A stretch of DNA of 64,000 nt from an uncultured Methanocorpusculum sp. (GTDB lineage: Archaea > Halobacteriota > Methanomicrobia > Methanomicrobiales > Methanocorpusculaceae), in assembly GCF_963667985.1 (NCBI RefSeq), contig NZ_OY764081.1, forward strand, positions 434,001 through 498,000, given 5' to 3'. Below, piece by piece: positions 26,974-36,090 of the stretch. How positions within the stretch are numbered: the stretch's first letter is position 1; each line of letters starts with the position of its first letter. Made by a program: the position numbers and the translations under genes. The notes below the pieces were generated by a model. The model had not been told where the DNA came from. It saw only the letters and a program-made list of their open reading frames with translations, and searched no databases.

Positions 26974-27744
26974 TTGGCACGAAAAACAGAGTTTGATCCA
27001 CTCGGTGGTTCGCTGGGCGGGTCTCAGGGCGGCAAGAAATCCAAAAAGTCGAAGAAAGACAATACGCTTCTTGGATCAAAAGAACATACGGGTTCATCCA
27101 GCATCTACGACGAAGTCAATTATATGCCGAGCTTTGAAGGCAGCACCGATGCGCTGACCGCAAGCGGAGAGTCCGACAAGCCAAAAAAGAAGGGATTATT
27201 CGCAGGCGTCTTTGGGCATAAAAAATCGCCTAAAGGAGCAAAGCCGAAAAGCAAAACTGCATCAAAAAGTAAACCCGCACCTGAGACGGATTTCCCCATC
27301 ATACAGGAGCCCGTACTAACGGATACTGAAAAAGATCCATACCCGATAATGGATATTGAAGAAGATATCTTTGAAGACGAACCGACGATAAACGAACCTG
27401 CCGTCTTTACAGCAGAACCTGCTGAAGAGCCTGTGCTTCCAAAAACGCATACGTTCCATGAGGAGGAGCCGAAAAAACCGACGGTGAGATCCCATCCGAA
27501 CGTCTGTTATCTGTGCGGAGCGGATTCGTCGATCCCGCATCAGCAGTTCAGATTCAGGGGAGAATCTGATTCGGAAAGTGCCATTCCACTCTGTAAAACC
27601 TGCATGCGGGCCGTAAAAACCTTGATGAAATACAGAGATCCTGCTGATGAACGGGAGATCAAAAGCGAATGGCTTGTCCTTGCACCAGGGCTGGATGAAA
27701 GCCGTGCAGACGAAATCATCAGTGAAGGACGCAGGCATTATTAA
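26974..27744 (+). CDS. Uncharacterised protein with C-terminal CxxC zinc finger
   Basis: 256 residues from a TTG start supported by GAGGG at 26963-26967. The N-terminal half is low-complexity and lysine/serine rich (GGSLGGSQGGKKSKKSKK), followed by an acidic stretch (about 105-150), so probably disordered. The C-terminus (about 178-215) holds CYLCG and CKTC, a four-Cys zinc site, followed by a helical end. No family recognised. Nucleic-acid or protein binding is plausible but unproven. Confidence 0.75.
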   Translation: MARKTEFDPLGGSLGGSQGGKKSKKSKKDNTLLGSKEHTGSSSIYDEVNYMPSFEGSTDALTASGESDKPKKKGLFAGVFGHKKSPKGAKPKSKTASKSKPAPETDFPIIQEPVLTDTEKDPYPIMDIEEDIFEDEPTINEPAVFTAEPAEEPVLPKTHTFHEEEPKKPTVRSHPNVCYLCGADSSIPHQQFRFRGESDSESAIPLCKTCMRAVKTLMKYRDPADEREIKSEWLVLAPGLDESRADEIISEGRRHY

Positions 27745-27763
27745 CAAAATTAATAAAACTCAT

Positions 27764-27783
27764 TTTTGAGTTATAACTCAAAA
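27764..27783. promoter_or_regulatory. 20-bp perfect palindrome upstream of the MFS exporter
   Basis: TTTTGAGTTATAACTCAAAA is fully self-complementary. It lies 20 bases after the zinc-finger gene and ends 41 bases before the MFS ATG, overlapping where the MFS promoter should be. This is the layout of an operator for a dimeric repressor (MarR or TetR type). It could also act as a weak terminator. No regulator gene is adjacent. Confidence 0.55.
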
Positions 27784-27824
27784 CAGGCAGCAATTAATAC
27801 ATCAAAAATCCATACTGATGTACT

Positions 27825-29405
27825 ATGGAGACATTGCGTCTGAGTGCAAAACAGTATATTATTGCCATAACAGTCGGAATTGCCTGTTTTTTACCCCCGT
27901 TCATCGGAGAAGCGACAAACATCGCCCTCCCGAATATGCTTGCTGGACTGGGATATACTATGGGACCAGACTACTGGAGTCTGTACGGCTGGATCCTGAC
28001 CGTTTATCTGCTGACATCCACGATTTTTCTTATACCTGCCGCAAGACTTGCCGATAAATTCAGCAAGAAGTGGTTCTTCAGTATCGGTGTCCTTCTTCTA
28101 GGAGTAGGATCGCTTGGTGTTGGAATGTCGACTTCCGGCGAAATGGTCCTTGCCATGCGTACGATCGAAGGTATCGGAAACGCCCTGATGTTTGGAAGCG
28201 CGATAGCATTGCTCGCATCGGCCGTAAAAGTAGAACTCCGGGGAACCGCGATTGGTATCGCGATGACCGGCGTGTTCCTTGGCCAGCTCGCGGGCCCTCT
28301 GCTTGCCGGCGCTCTCACAGATGTCTTTGGCTGGTCGATGGTGTATCATATCCTCTGTCCGGTGGCACTTCTCTCGTTTTTCCTTGCCATTCCTTTCATC
28401 CCGCGGGATCATCCAACCGACAAGGGACCATACGACTGGATCGGTGCCCTGCTCTTTATGGGCGGCATGGGTTTTGCCCTCTACGGATTTTCCAAACAGC
28501 CGAACACGGATGCGCTCGCACTTCTTATCTCCGGGATCTTTCTGTTGATCGCGTTCTTCTTCTATGAAAAGAGGAATAAAAATCCCCTCATCCCGATCAA
28601 TCTGATCCTCCACAACAGACAATTCACCTTCAATAACTCCGCAAATCTGCTGTATTATGTAGCGATCTATGCGATGGGTTCTTTGGTCTCGCTCTATATG
28701 ACGAATGTCTGGGGGATCACGGACGCACTGCCCCGTGCTTTGATCGTGACAACGCAAGGGTTGATTCTCGTGCTCTTTACGATCGTTGCCGGCAGATTCT
28801 ACGACCATCTTCTCCCAAGATGGCTTCTCGCATTCGGCGTACTTTTCACGATCGGCGGTATTACCGGAGCATGGATAATGGGAGTTCCCTCCACCGGAAC
28901 CCTCTGGCTGATTGGAGCGATCCTCTGCGCAAGCGTCGCGGCATTCGGTATCGGATCTCTGATCCTCACCGGAATAGACCGATTTATCAAAAATGCCCCG
29001 CCGAAGTATGCAACGACCACGGGACTTCTCCTCATCAGTATCGGAATGATCATCCTTCTTACCTGCGGGACCGAGACCGCGATCTGGAGCATGATCGCCG
29101 TCCAGGCATTCTTCGGGGTAGGTATCGCCATATTCGTCACGCCGAACAGTACGGCGATCATGAACTCCGTGACGCCTCAGGAATTCGGTATGGCGTCCGG
29201 GACCCTTTCCACGACCAGAATGCTTGGCATGGCGATCTCGATCGGGATCGTTTCCATTCTGAAAAACATCTTCCTTTCCGGGACATCTGACAACTACGCG
29301 GCCTCCTTCCTCCAGATGATGGACGGGACCATTATTGCCGCACTCGTCGTTTTAGTCCTCGCGATGATCTTTTCCTGGACCGCGGGGTCGAGAAGGAAAG
29401 CATAA
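27825..29405 (+). CDS. MFS drug-efflux-type transporter, 14-span (DHA2/EmrB)
   Basis: 526 residues with about 14 hydrophobic spans. The MFS motif A analogue is AARLADKFSKKW (about 68-79), and motif C is seen as GVFLGQLAGPLLAG. Length and the extra two spans point to the EmrB/QacA branch, proton-driven export of toxic compounds. Candidate control by the palindrome just upstream. Substrate unknown. Confidence 0.88.
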   Translation: METLRLSAKQYIIAITVGIACFLPPFIGEATNIALPNMLAGLGYTMGPDYWSLYGWILTVYLLTSTIFLIPAARLADKFSKKWFFSIGVLLLGVGSLGVGMSTSGEMVLAMRTIEGIGNALMFGSAIALLASAVKVELRGTAIGIAMTGVFLGQLAGPLLAGALTDVFGWSMVYHILCPVALLSFFLAIPFIPRDHPTDKGPYDWIGALLFMGGMGFALYGFSKQPNTDALALLISGIFLLIAFFFYEKRNKNPLIPINLILHNRQFTFNNSANLLYYVAIYAMGSLVSLYMTNVWGITDALPRALIVTTQGLILVLFTIVAGRFYDHLLPRWLLAFGVLFTIGGITGAWIMGVPSTGTLWLIGAILCASVAAFGIGSLILTGIDRFIKNAPPKYATTTGLLLISIGMIILLTCGTETAIWSMIAVQAFFGVGIAIFVTPNSTAIMNSVTPQEFGMASGTLSTTRMLGMAISIGIVSILKNIFLSGTSDNYAASFLQMMDGTIIAALVVLVLAMIFSWTAGSRRKA

Positions 29406-29517
29406 TCCAATCATTCAACCACTTTCTTTTTTCCTGCCGCCGGAGAATACGTGCTTTGCACGAAACTCTGGAAAAACGATAGATTGCTTTTTATTTTTTT
29501 GAGGCATAGTGAAATAT

Positions 29518-30861
29518 ATGTCCATTGAATCACACCGGTTTTTTTTCGACACCGGAAATACTCTCCCTATTCATCGCAGAGTCTTAGCTTTGCAGAAACT
29601 CCGGACATCCATCGAAACCCATGAGCCGGAAATTACGGCGGCCCTGTTTTCGGATCTTGGAAAATGTCCCTTCGAGGCATACGCATTCGAGATCGCACCC
29701 GTCCTGCACGAAATCGATTATCTAATCAAACACACGAAAAAGATCCTGAAACAGGAGAAAGTACGTTCCCCTCTGATGATCTTCCCGGCAAAGACCGTCA
29801 TCCGTCACGACCCGTTCGGTCTTGCCCTCCTTTTGTCCCCGTGGAATTATCCGTTCCATCTCTTTATGCTCCCGCTTGCAGGCATCGTCGCCGGAGGTAA
29901 TGTCGTTATCGGAAAAACATCCCGGAGATCGCCCGAGACCGGAAAAATTATCCGAACCATCCTCGCCGAAGTATTCCCCGAAGAGTGGGTCAGTGTTGAG
30001 GATGAAGTCGATCTGGATGCACATTACGACTACATCTTCTTCACCGGCGGAAAAGACACGGGAAAAATGATCGCCGAAAAGGCGGCGGCCCACTTAACAC
30101 CGGTGACCCTGGAACTCGGCGGGAAAAATGCCTGCATCGTCGATGAGACCGCAGATATCCCTGTAGCCGCAAAACGGATCGCCTGGGGAAAGTTTGCAAA
30201 TTCCGGACAGACCTGCATTGCCCCCGACTATCTGCTGATACATAAATCCGTTCGGGATCAGCTCGTAACTAAAGTGAAAGAAGAGGTCGTCACCCTCTAC
30301 GGAAGTAATCCGGCAACGAACGGAGACTACGGCAAGATCGTCACCAAAGACGCCTACGACCGTCTGGTTTCATTTGAAACAGCGGAGAATCTCATCTTCC
30401 GTGCCGGCGAGCACAATCCCGACGGAAGAAAAGTCGCGCCGACGATTTTATCCGCAAATCTTTCCGACCCCGTCATGCAGAACGAGATCTTCGGACCGAT
30501 CCTCCCGGTCCTCGTGTGGGAGAGAAAGGACGAACTCGAACAGATGATCAAAAAGGAGCCGCTGGCCCTCTACATCTTCTCCGAAAACGAAACCTTCCGC
30601 AATCATCTCATCGACCACAACCCGTCGGGCGGGGTCTGCATCAATGATGTCATGATGCAGGTCGCAAACCAGAACGCTCCCTTCGGCGGTGTTGGAACCA
30701 GCGGGATGGGAAAATATCACGGGAAGGATTCGCTTGAAACCTACACGCGGAAACGCACGGTCGTGATCAAGAAAACGAAACCTGATCCGAAGATCCGGTA
30801 TCCTCCATACACCGACAAAACCCTGAACATGGTCAAAAAGTGGAGAAAGCTGCTGTTTTAG
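29518..30861 (+). CDS. Aldehyde dehydrogenase (NAD(P)-dependent)
   Basis: 447 residues from ATG 29518 (a GTG at 29509 would add three). Catalytic Glu in TLELGGKN (about 199) and catalytic Cys in SGQTCIAPDY (about 232). The compact length and the C-terminal NAPFGGVGTSGMGKYHG block resemble class-3 ALDHs that act on medium/long-chain or aromatic aldehydes. In methanogens a role in detoxifying aldehydes is possible. Converges with the DUF357 gene (four-base overlap). Confidence 0.92.
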   Translation: MSIESHRFFFDTGNTLPIHRRVLALQKLRTSIETHEPEITAALFSDLGKCPFEAYAFEIAPVLHEIDYLIKHTKKILKQEKVRSPLMIFPAKTVIRHDPFGLALLLSPWNYPFHLFMLPLAGIVAGGNVVIGKTSRRSPETGKIIRTILAEVFPEEWVSVEDEVDLDAHYDYIFFTGGKDTGKMIAEKAAAHLTPVTLELGGKNACIVDETADIPVAAKRIAWGKFANSGQTCIAPDYLLIHKSVRDQLVTKVKEEVVTLYGSNPATNGDYGKIVTKDAYDRLVSFETAENLIFRAGEHNPDGRKVAPTILSANLSDPVMQNEIFGPILPVLVWERKDELEQMIKKEPLALYIFSENETFRNHLIDHNPSGGVCINDVMMQVANQNAPFGGVGTSGMGKYHGKDSLETYTRKRTVVIKKTKPDPKIRYPPYTDKTLNMVKKWRKLLF

Positions 30862-31418
30862 ATAGTAAACAGATGCCGGTCTCCGGAAATCGAAAACAGA
30901 CCGGCACGAACCCCGCAGTCCAGCCAGCCGTATCCGTAGGAAAAGAATATCAGAGCGTTGATAAGATCGTCCGGAAGGTAACCTGCCCCACGGGCGAGAT
31001 ACGAGCCGGCGGTCTCTAAAATACTGCACGCCGCGGCATACATCACCGTCTCCGGATCGGGCGAGGGGGAAACCCCTTCCAGTGCGTTCGTCAGCATCCT
31101 CTGATACCGGTAGGTTTTCTCGGAAAGATGCTCAGAAAGAGAATCCGGGAGATGGTCTTCGATTTTCGGGGGAGCCGACGGCGAACCTGCAAGGAACCCG
31201 AGAAAGCGTCCGGCATCCAGCCAGCCGTACCCGTAGGCAAACGAGGCCACGGCATTGACCAGATCGCCTTTTTTGTAAAAAACCCTGCCGTCCGATGCAT
31301 AACATGAAACCATCTCGAGGATCTCGTCCGCGATCCGTCCAAGAATAGTGCCGCCCGGGACGGTCTTTTCAGAACGCGAATCTTCGGCAAAGGTTTTCCT
31401 GTATGCATCAATCAGCAT
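30858..31418 (-). CDS. Tandem DUF357 protein
   Basis: 186 residues made of two similar halves. Each ends in nearly the same helix-turn signature: [14 protein letters not shown] (about residue 60) and [14 protein letters not shown] (about 160). This is the DUF357 repeat of archaea, of unknown function. Start overlaps the dphB stop (31412), so it is co-expressed with the diphthamide gene, a hint of a link to translation. Confidence 0.85.
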   Translation of the reverse strand: MLIDAYRKTFAEDSRSEKTVPGGTILGRIADEILEMVSCYASDGRVFYKKGDLVNAVASFAYGYGWLDAGRFLGFLAGSPSAPPKIEDHLPDSLSEHLSEKTYRYQRMLTNALEGVSPSPDPETVMYAAACSILETAGSYLARGAGYLPDDLINALIFFSYGYGWLDCGVRAGLFSISGDRHLFTI

Positions 31419-32170
31419 AGACCCGCAAACCTCTCCAGATACTCGCGCTCGATGTCGTGAAGCGTTGCCGGGACGATTAAAATATGCAGAGGAGAACCGA
31501 AATCAAACGTCTTCATCTCTTCGGCATTTCCCGCATGGACCGCAGGCTCCGGTGAACCGGCCCGGGCGATACCTACATACAGAGGGATCTCGGCATCCAC
31601 GCGGCGTGCCTGCTCTTCCAGAAGATCGACGGCCTCGGAGATTTTCATGTAGCGTTCCTTGTCCTTTTGAATATCCAGAAACACGAGCGTGTGGAGATTT
31701 TCCTTCAGATTTGTCGAGATGACTTCTATCGGAGTCATCGGGAACCATTTCCCGTACGGAAAAGGAACGGAAACGGATTTGCCGAACCGGTAATTCTGCA
31801 GACCGGAAAGACCGCAGACCGCCGTCGTTATCGAGGCGCCGTGAATGATTTTCGTCTGGATGTTTCGATCGGCCGCCCGGATCCGAAGATCCGAGTGGGT
31901 CGTTGCGACCATGGAGTCACCGGCGGTCAGAAAAACCGCGTTTCCGGACTCTGCCGCATCGAGGATCTTATCCGCATGGATCTCCACATCCTCCCGGTAC
32001 AAAGGCGTGATCTTCTTTCCGTAGACCGCTTCGAGCCGTTCGATCGAGGCACCCATAAGAACCGAGGTATACACTTCCAGAAAAACCGTGTCGGCGGATT
32101 TTATTGCATCCATACCCCGGACCGATACATCAGATTCGTCAAAGAGGCCAAGCCCGATAAAAGTCAGCAT
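31412..32170 (-). CDS. dphB: Diphthine synthase
   Basis: 252 residues. Tetrapyrrole-methylase-fold SAM enzyme that methylates the modified His of elongation factor 2 on the way to diphthamide. The N-terminus [17 protein letters not shown], the [16 protein letters not shown] block and HGASITTA are family signatures. Lies 62 bases after feoB and overlaps the DUF357 gene. Confidence 0.95.
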   Translation of the reverse strand: MLTFIGLGLFDESDVSVRGMDAIKSADTVFLEVYTSVLMGASIERLEAVYGKKITPLYREDVEIHADKILDAAESGNAVFLTAGDSMVATTHSDLRIRAADRNIQTKIIHGASITTAVCGLSGLQNYRFGKSVSVPFPYGKWFPMTPIEVISTNLKENLHTLVFLDIQKDKERYMKISEAVDLLEEQARRVDAEIPLYVGIARAGSPEPAVHAGNAEEMKTFDFGSPLHILIVPATLHDIEREYLERFAGLC

Positions 32171-32211
32171 TGTTACTCACTTGTTGGCTCTCGGTCATGT
32201 TATTTTTATGG

Positions 32212-32234
32212 AGAGAGGGGGGGGGGCCTCTCTC
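32212..32234. terminator. Hairpin with G9 tract between feoB and dphB
   Basis: GAGAGAGG (32212-32219) and CCTCTCTC (32227-32234) form a perfect 8-bp stem around a loop of seven G. The run of nine G (32218-32226) includes the last stem bases. It overlaps the feoB stop codon (TGA at 32235-32233, minus). It may separate feoB from dphB. The homopolymer can be length-variable. Confidence 0.45.
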
Positions 32235-34107
32235 ACACCAGCATGAACACAAAATGCAGAAGTGCCCCAAGCGAGGTCCCGAGCAGAAGAGTAAAAACCG
32301 TGATGAGGGCGGCGGCCTTTACTCCGATCTCCTTCATCAGAACGGCGATCGTCGAGATACAGGGAACAAAAAGAACGCACACCAGCGCGAAAATATACAA
32401 CTGACTGCTCGTGAGAATGGAGGCAAGATCGGTCGTTCCCCCCATGATCGCGAGCGTTTCAAACGCCATCTCTTTACGAAGGATCCCAAAGAGAAGGGCG
32501 GTGAACGCAAAGCCCGGCAGTCCGAGAACGGCCGTTGAGATAGGATCGATGAACGACTCGAACATCGTAACAAGACCGAAGTATTCGAATATCCCAAGAA
32601 ACACGCTGCTTACAAGCAAAAGCGGCATGGCGATGTACAAAAACTCGCTTACCCGCATCCAGGCTTTCCTGACGACATACTTTGGGATCGGCCGGCGAAG
32701 CTGCGCCATTTCAAGGATCATTCCGTACTGTTCCCCAGGCGTGATCCGGGAAAGAACGCAGCCGAGAGTGAACACAAGAATGAACACGACCCCGTAGATA
32801 GAGAATGCGGCGCCGAATCCGATAAATGAGGCAACGATCCCAGAAATGACGACCGTTCTTGCGGAGCAGGGAAGCATTGTTACGAGAACGGAGGCTATGA
32901 TCCGCTCACGTCTGGTCGGAAGAAAACGCGTGCTCATGATGGCCGGAACACTGCATCCAAACGAGAGAACAAGAGGGATCAGGCCCTGACCATGGAGACC
33001 GAGTCTGTGCATGCCCCGATCCGCAAGGAAAGCGGCCCGGGTCAGATATCCGGTGTCCTCCAGGATCGAGATGAAGATGTAGAAGAGAAACACATACGGA
33101 AAGGCGATCCCAAGACCCGACATCAGAGCGAGGATCACGGCACCGCCGACTGTATCCCAAAACCGCGGAAGATTCAGCGCATGAAAAGGATCTAAGAGAT
33201 ACGTCGTCATCACGCTGATGATGGCTTCTTCCAGAAATCCTCCAAGAAGAAACACGATTCCGAGTATCCCGACCATTATCAGGATCAGGATCGGAAGACC
33301 CGGGAACCCGCGGGTCAGAAGGGAATCGAGATCGCGGCGTTTTTTCTGCGGGGTGATCGTCGTCACCTCATCAGAAATCGCTTTTGCCGTGTTGTGCCGG
33401 TTTGCTCCGATGATCTGATCGGGAGACATCATGTGCCGTTTTTCGATCTCCGACGAGATCGCGGCGGCACTCTCCATAACTTCAGGCGAGAGCGTGCTTA
33501 AGGGAACATTTTCCAATGCAAAGAGTGCTTCGGCCGCGGAGAGATTGTGAAACTTCTGCAGATTTTTTGCCGCGGCTTCGATGTGATGATCGTACCGCGG
33601 AATGATTATTGGAACGGGGAGTTGATCGCCGATGACGTAGTCGGCGATCTTCTCCAGATTTTTTCCCTCGGTCGCGATCGTCTCGATCACCGGAACGCCG
33701 AACTTCTGCGAAAGAGCAGAGGTGTCGATGATTTTTCCGGCCAATCTCGCATCATCCATCATATTCAAAACGATGATCAGAGGTTTCCTGATCTCGGCGG
33801 CCTGCAAAAGAAGATACAGATTTCGTTCCAGGTGTTTGGCATCCAAAACCGCGACGATCAGATCGGCGTCGCCTGTGATGAGATACTCTCTGACGAGTTT
33901 TTCCTCGTCGGATTTTCCCGAAAGCGAATAGATGCCCGGCAGATCGGTGAGCGAAAACTCTGTTTCGTTGTAGCGGACGATGCCCGACATCAGCCCGACT
34001 GTGGTGCCCGGATAATTGCTCACCTCGACGCCGAGACCGGTCAGATGATTGAAGATGAGGGATTTTCCAACACTTGGATTCCCGAGCAGAGCGGCGCGGC
34101 GCATCAT
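32233..34107 (-). CDS. feoB: Ferrous iron transporter FeoB
   Basis: 624 residues from ATG 34107 (MMRRAALLGNP); the longer frame to 34170 overlaps the upstream regulator. N-terminal GTPase domain with G1 GNPSVGKS, G3 DLPG and G4 NMMD, then a membrane domain with two Gate regions (including FGCSVPAIMSTR and LPCSARTVVISG, the conserved Cys-Pro and Cys sites). Imports Fe2+. The start overlaps the DtxR-FeoA gene stop, so regulator, FeoA domain and FeoB are made together. Confidence 0.96.
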   Translation of the reverse strand: MMRRAALLGNPSVGKSLIFNHLTGLGVEVSNYPGTTVGLMSGIVRYNETEFSLTDLPGIYSLSGKSDEEKLVREYLITGDADLIVAVLDAKHLERNLYLLLQAAEIRKPLIIVLNMMDDARLAGKIIDTSALSQKFGVPVIETIATEGKNLEKIADYVIGDQLPVPIIIPRYDHHIEAAAKNLQKFHNLSAAEALFALENVPLSTLSPEVMESAAAISSEIEKRHMMSPDQIIGANRHNTAKAISDEVTTITPQKKRRDLDSLLTRGFPGLPILILIMVGILGIVFLLGGFLEEAIISVMTTYLLDPFHALNLPRFWDTVGGAVILALMSGLGIAFPYVFLFYIFISILEDTGYLTRAAFLADRGMHRLGLHGQGLIPLVLSFGCSVPAIMSTRFLPTRRERIIASVLVTMLPCSARTVVISGIVASFIGFGAAFSIYGVVFILVFTLGCVLSRITPGEQYGMILEMAQLRRPIPKYVVRKAWMRVSEFLYIAMPLLLVSSVFLGIFEYFGLVTMFESFIDPISTAVLGLPGFAFTALLFGILRKEMAFETLAIMGGTTDLASILTSSQLYIFALVCVLFVPCISTIAVLMKEIGVKAAALITVFTLLLGTSLGALLHFVFMLV

Positions 34108-34817
34108 TGCGTGTTGCACCGCTCGACCATAATATTCTCGGCGACCTCGGGGCTTAGGGCGATGTCGCATCCTTTGACGGTGATGACGACGGCGTGATTG
34201 TCGAGTTTTCGCCGAAGCGTGATCAGTTCTCCGGGAATCACGCCCAGATCAATAAGCCTGCTGTGTTTTCCAAAACACCGGATCATGGAGACCTGCAGAA
34301 GAGAGCCTTCCTGACATTCGGAAAGGGAGACGATCGGATTGCGTTTCGTAAGGCCTGCATGTCCTTCATGCACATGTCCTTCGTGCTCCTGCATAACGGG
34401 ATGCTCAATTCGGGCCGCCCGTCTTCCCCAGGTCCTTCCGTGCCCGGGTTTGTGTCCCGGACCGCGGTTTTCCAGGAACGTGTCGAGGCGGTCGATCGTC
34501 TCGGTGGAGATGCTGTGTTCCATCTGGCAGGCCTCTTTGGATGCATGATCCGGTTCGGTGCCGAGAACATCTGTCAGGAAACTGGTCAGGACCGCATGTT
34601 TGCGCGCCACCTGAGCCGCTTTCAGGGTGCCCTTGTCCGTGAGCGAAAGTCCCTGCGAGGATTCGGTGACGTAGCCTTTGTCTTTGAGGCAGGTAAGCGC
34701 TTTTTCAAGGCCTTCGGTGTTGCCGTTCGCCAGATTTTCCAGATTCGAAACCTTTACCGTTTCTTTTCCGGTATTGAGTATTGCTTCGAGAATATCTTCC
34801 GAAAGTTCAAAGGTCAT
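34104..34817 (-). CDS. DtxR-like regulator fused to a FeoA domain
   Basis: 237 residues. Residues 1-65 form a winged-helix-like domain (LEKALTCLKDKGYVTES...LTDKG), 66-115 the DtxR/MntR-type dimerisation and metal region (ACQMEHSISTETIDRLD with Cys, Glu and His of the metal site), 116-155 a His/Gly-rich linker (GPGHKPGHG, EHEGHVHEGHAG), and 160-237 an SH3-like FeoA domain (LIDLGVIPGELITLRRK). Likely senses iron and controls this operon, and also assists FeoB through its FeoA part. The His-rich linker may bind metal. Confidence 0.88.
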   Translation of the reverse strand: MTFELSEDILEAILNTGKETVKVSNLENLANGNTEGLEKALTCLKDKGYVTESSQGLSLTDKGTLKAAQVARKHAVLTSFLTDVLGTEPDHASKEACQMEHSISTETIDRLDTFLENRGPGHKPGHGRTWGRRAARIEHPVMQEHEGHVHEGHAGLTKRNPIVSLSECQEGSLLQVSMIRCFGKHSRLIDLGVIPGELITLRRKLDNHAVVITVKGCDIALSPEVAENIMVERCNTQ

Positions 34818-34856
34818 TATTACTATCTTAGTATCTTTGTTTTCAGAATATCTATG

Positions 34857-35540
34857 TTATGCCTTTGACATCATTTTGGAAAAGAGGGATTTTGGTTTTT
34901 CAACAGCGGAGCAGGTTTCAACAAATTGACACCGGGTGCAGTATGGACCCCGGACGACTTTCGGAATCCCGCCTGCAAGCACTTTCTCTGCTGCCCTTAG
35001 TGCAAGGAACAATGCACGCCGGTCCTGCGGCTCGACTACGACACTGCGTATCGTCCCCGACCCGAGATACTCGACGCGCCCATAGAAAGGTTTGCCAAAC
35101 ATATCTTCAAGACAGACCGCATAGCAGACTACCCGCAGGCGATCCGAAAGATAGACGCCGCGGGTAGGCGCCTCTCCGCTTTTTACCAGAGAAAAACTGT
35201 CGTCGAAGAACCAGTCCACCTTCCCGTAGATACCGTATTTTTCAGAAAAAACAGAAACATCATACCGTTCGGCCTGACGCCAGGTCAGTTTGCTGCAGGC
35301 GGCGACCATCTGATCGAGGTAGGTAAGCGCGGGCTGATCCTCGGGAACCATATTTTTCAGCCCCTGCTCCCAGACATCCTCGACCGAGAGAATATCGCCC
35401 AGATAATAGGAGAGCTGTTTTGCAACCGTATATTTGATCGGTTCTTCGTACGGGGTATCGGTGGATTTTGCCAGGTAAAGCTGCATGTGACAGGTGCCTG
35501 CTTTCACCACATCTGTTACAGAAATTTTGTCGACCGGCAT
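34857..35540 (-). CDS. Cas4/DUF83-family PD-(D/E)XK nuclease, stand-alone
   Basis: 227 residues. Iron-sulfur ligands fit Cys17 (GTCHMQLYL) plus Cys201, 204 and 210 (CTRCQFVETC). The nuclease core has IYGKVDWFF (Asp), LVKSGEAP (the D/E-x-K strand, here V-K) and the QxxxY-like helix DRLRVVCYAVCLE. The acidic residue before the catalytic Lys is not obvious, so activity should be checked. There is no CRISPR array or cas operon around it, so a DNA-repair role as in other solo Cas4 proteins is more likely. Confidence 0.82.
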   Translation of the reverse strand: MPVDKISVTDVVKAGTCHMQLYLAKSTDTPYEEPIKYTVAKQLSYYLGDILSVEDVWEQGLKNMVPEDQPALTYLDQMVAACSKLTWRQAERYDVSVFSEKYGIYGKVDWFFDDSFSLVKSGEAPTRGVYLSDRLRVVCYAVCLEDMFGKPFYGRVEYLGSGTIRSVVVEPQDRRALFLALRAAEKVLAGGIPKVVRGPYCTRCQFVETCSAVEKPKSLFSKMMSKA

Positions 35541-35584
35541 GACGACTCCAAAACATAAGTTCGTCTAACGCACTATTAATAATT

Positions 35585-35878
35585 ATGGCAGGTAACGAAC
35601 TCAACATTCAGATCCCTCAAAACCTTGATCCCGTGTACAGTAATATGATCCAGATCGCATTCAAGGATGACGAGTTTACGATGATGTTTTTACACCAGCT
35701 TCCAATGGCAAATCAGGCCAAAGCAAAGGCGATCGTAGCAATCAGCCCGACACACGCGAAGAAACTTCTCGCAGCACTGGAAAAGGGCGTGAATGATTAC
35801 GAGGCGAAGTTTGGACCGATCACCGGCGGGGCGCATACCGACGGATCCAAGACCGCGACACTCCAGGGATATTCATAA
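35585..35878 (+). CDS. DUF3467 family protein
   Basis: 97 residues, small soluble alpha/beta protein. The pattern DPVYSNMIQIAFKDDEFTMMF and AIVAISPTHAKKLLAAL is that of DUF3467, widespread in archaea and bacteria with no known function. Divergent from the Cas4-like gene across a 44-base gap and followed by tRNA-Thr. Confidence 0.85.
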   Translation: MAGNELNIQIPQNLDPVYSNMIQIAFKDDEFTMMFLHQLPMANQAKAKAIVAISPTHAKKLLAALEKGVNDYEAKFGPITGGAHTDGSKTATLQGYS

Positions 35879-35930
35879 ATCAATAACTTATTTATTGTCT
35901 AACAGGCAATGTGTTTAAGCGCATAGTGTT

Positions 35931-36002
35931 GCCGTTGTGGCTTAGCGGTATAGCGGCTGATTCGTAATCAGCAGGCCGAGGGTTCAAGTCCCTCCAGCGG
36001 CT
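35931..36002 (+). tRNA. tRNA-Thr (CGU anticodon)
   Basis: Cloverleaf reads cleanly: acceptor GCCGTTG pairs with CAGCGGC (one G-U), D-arm around GGCTTAGCGGTATAGC, anticodon stem GCTGA/TCAGC with loop TTCGTAA (anticodon CGT), T-arm AGGGTTCAAGTCCCT. Discriminator T at 36002, usual for archaeal tRNA-Thr. No CCA encoded and no intron. Confidence 0.95.
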
Positions 36003-36090
36003 TTTGTGAGGCGCGGTCTATCCGGCCGACGCCTCGAACCACATCATTATCTTCTTTTCACGGTGTTTTCAAAAATTGAAATGATCCCGC

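Noticed and set aside
36008..36036. GAGGCG...CGCCTC after tRNA-Thr as a regulatory element
   Set aside because: Position directly after a tRNA fits simple transcript ending or chance; no T tract and nothing else supports it.
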